A stretch of DNA of 63,285 nucleotides from JAAGZL01 sp050297535. GTDB lineage: Bacteria > Pseudomonadota > Gammaproteobacteria > Chromatiales > Chromatiaceae. Every line of letters starts with the position of its first letter. Position 1 is the first letter of the stretch. The DNA is taken from assembly GCA_050297535.1 (NCBI GenBank), contig JBNKSV010000011.1, positions 1-63,285 of the forward strand. Direction: 5' to 3'. Under the pieces are notes generated by a model. That model searched no databases, was not told the origin of the DNA, and saw nothing but the letters and a program-made list of their open reading frames with translations. Position numbers and translations under genes: made by a program. Positions 62,944 to 63,285 of this stretch are shown here, piece after piece.

Positions 62944-63285
62944 CCTTTGATTGGATGAAGATACCCTACGCCCTGCTGACGCTGTTCATCGTCGTCAACT
63001 TCGGCTTTCTACAGAATGCATTGATCGCCAAGATCGCCGCCCGCGTCGGCCGTCGCCACGGCATCCCGGTATGGCAAAACTACCTTGATCTGATCAAGAA
63101 CTATGGACTGCGCAGTTCCATCACCCACGGCGTCATGTACTACCTGGGTCCGGTGTTCCGACTAAGCGGCGGTGTAGGTCTGCTGCTGTTTGTGCCCACC
63201 ATCTACGGCTCGGAGATGTTCTCGAATTTCTCTTTTGCCGGCGACCTGATCCTGGCGCTCTACTTTGTATTCTTCGGCACCCTGG
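62940..63285 (+). CDS. NuoH/MbxM-like membrane subunit, N-terminal part (3' end outside window)
   Basis: The frame opens with an ATG overlapping the previous stop by 4 bp and stays open to the window edge (115 codons). The translation includes a first helix (IPYALLTLFIVVNFGFLQNALI), then a basic loop GRRHGIPVWQNYLDLIKNYGLRSSITHGVMYYLGPVFRLSG, the pattern of the NuoH/HycD/MbhM family, which links the peripheral catalytic arm to the membrane pump. This shows that the operon is not a plain Mrp antiporter. The remaining part and the expected NuoB-, C-, D- and I-like genes would lie to the right. Confidence 0.88.
   Translation, partial: MTFDWMKIPYALLTLFIVVNFGFLQNALIAKIAARVGRRHGIPVWQNYLDLIKNYGLRSSITHGVMYYLGPVFRLSGGVGLLLFVPTIYGSEMFSNFSFAGDLILALYFVFFGTL

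Noticed and set aside
1..63285. CRISPR arrays, tRNA or rRNA genes, insertion sequences, prophage
   Set aside because: No regularly spaced repeats, no tRNA-like sequence, no transposase or integrase frame noticed in any gap.

Overview
The window looks like chromosomal DNA of a motile, sulfur-oxidising gammaproteobacterium. Three observations support this. (1) The gene order fimV, truA, trpF, (trpB, trpA), accD, folC, SPOR protein, cvpA, purF, metZ, preceded by asd, leuB, leuD, leuC and a divergent LysR gene, is a conserved gammaproteobacterial block as seen in Pseudomonas. (2) Genes of reduced-sulfur oxidation are present: flavocytochrome c sulfide dehydrogenase (fccA-fccB) and a rhodanese-tusA-dsrE2 sulfur-transfer cluster. 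(3) Chemotaxis genes (one receptor, two CheV proteins behind a sigma-28-type promoter) and FimV indicate flagellar motility and type IV pili. No phage, insertion sequence, CRISPR array, tRNA or rRNA gene was seen.

Layout. 1-5.6 kb: a truncated chemoreceptor, YgiQ, and the tandem cheV pair. 5.8-9.6 kb: fccB-fccA, a gene-free stretch that holds a probable CsrB/RsmY-type small RNA on the plus strand, a gene of unknown function and an SprT-like protein. 9.6-28.9 kb: a long run of minus-strand housekeeping genes (methionine, purine, folate, fatty acid, tryptophan, tRNA modification, FimV, lysine/threonine and leucine synthesis), interrupted by a 577-residue PilZ-like protein. 29-38.5 kb: LysR, an HD-GYP protein, an SLC13-type permease, a thioesterase, a large REC-REC-PAS-GGDEF-EAL protein, an MFS carrier, a GDT1-family protein and aroC. 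38.6-46.8 kb: TolC, an ABC exporter, a MazG-like enzyme, a periplasmic binding protein paired with a membrane GGDEF-EAL protein, and rhd-tusA-dsrE2. 47-54.5 kb: cysG, ubiT, azoreductase, pirin, KDPG-type aldolase, a REP doublet, a glycosyltransferase, a diguanylate cyclase, a YcxB-like protein and an acetyltransferase. 54.5-57.1 kb: an apparent operon of a DUF4242 protein, a membrane-anchored dihaem peroxidase and a Crp/Fnr regulator, with a 16-bp palindrome upstream. 57.4 kb to the end: an Mrp/Mbx-like ion-pumping operon that runs off the window.

Two items stand out. The first is the plus-strand transcript at about 7961-8092: a GacA/UvrY-like 18-bp dyad, a promoter-like sequence, six GGA motifs in about 55 bases and a strong terminator, with no protein gene in that orientation. 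The second is the terminal operon, whose order E-F-G-(MbhD)-B-C-(two fused antiporter modules)-NuoH-like matches the archaeal Mbx/Mbs respiratory complexes, with the H and H' subunits joined in one 1044-residue protein. The catalytic subunits would lie to the right of the window.

Cyclic-di-GMP signalling is dense: three GGDEF proteins (two with EAL domains, one of them apparently degenerate), one HD-GYP protein and one PilZ-like protein within about 35 kb. All identifications are from reading the sequence; no database search was run.
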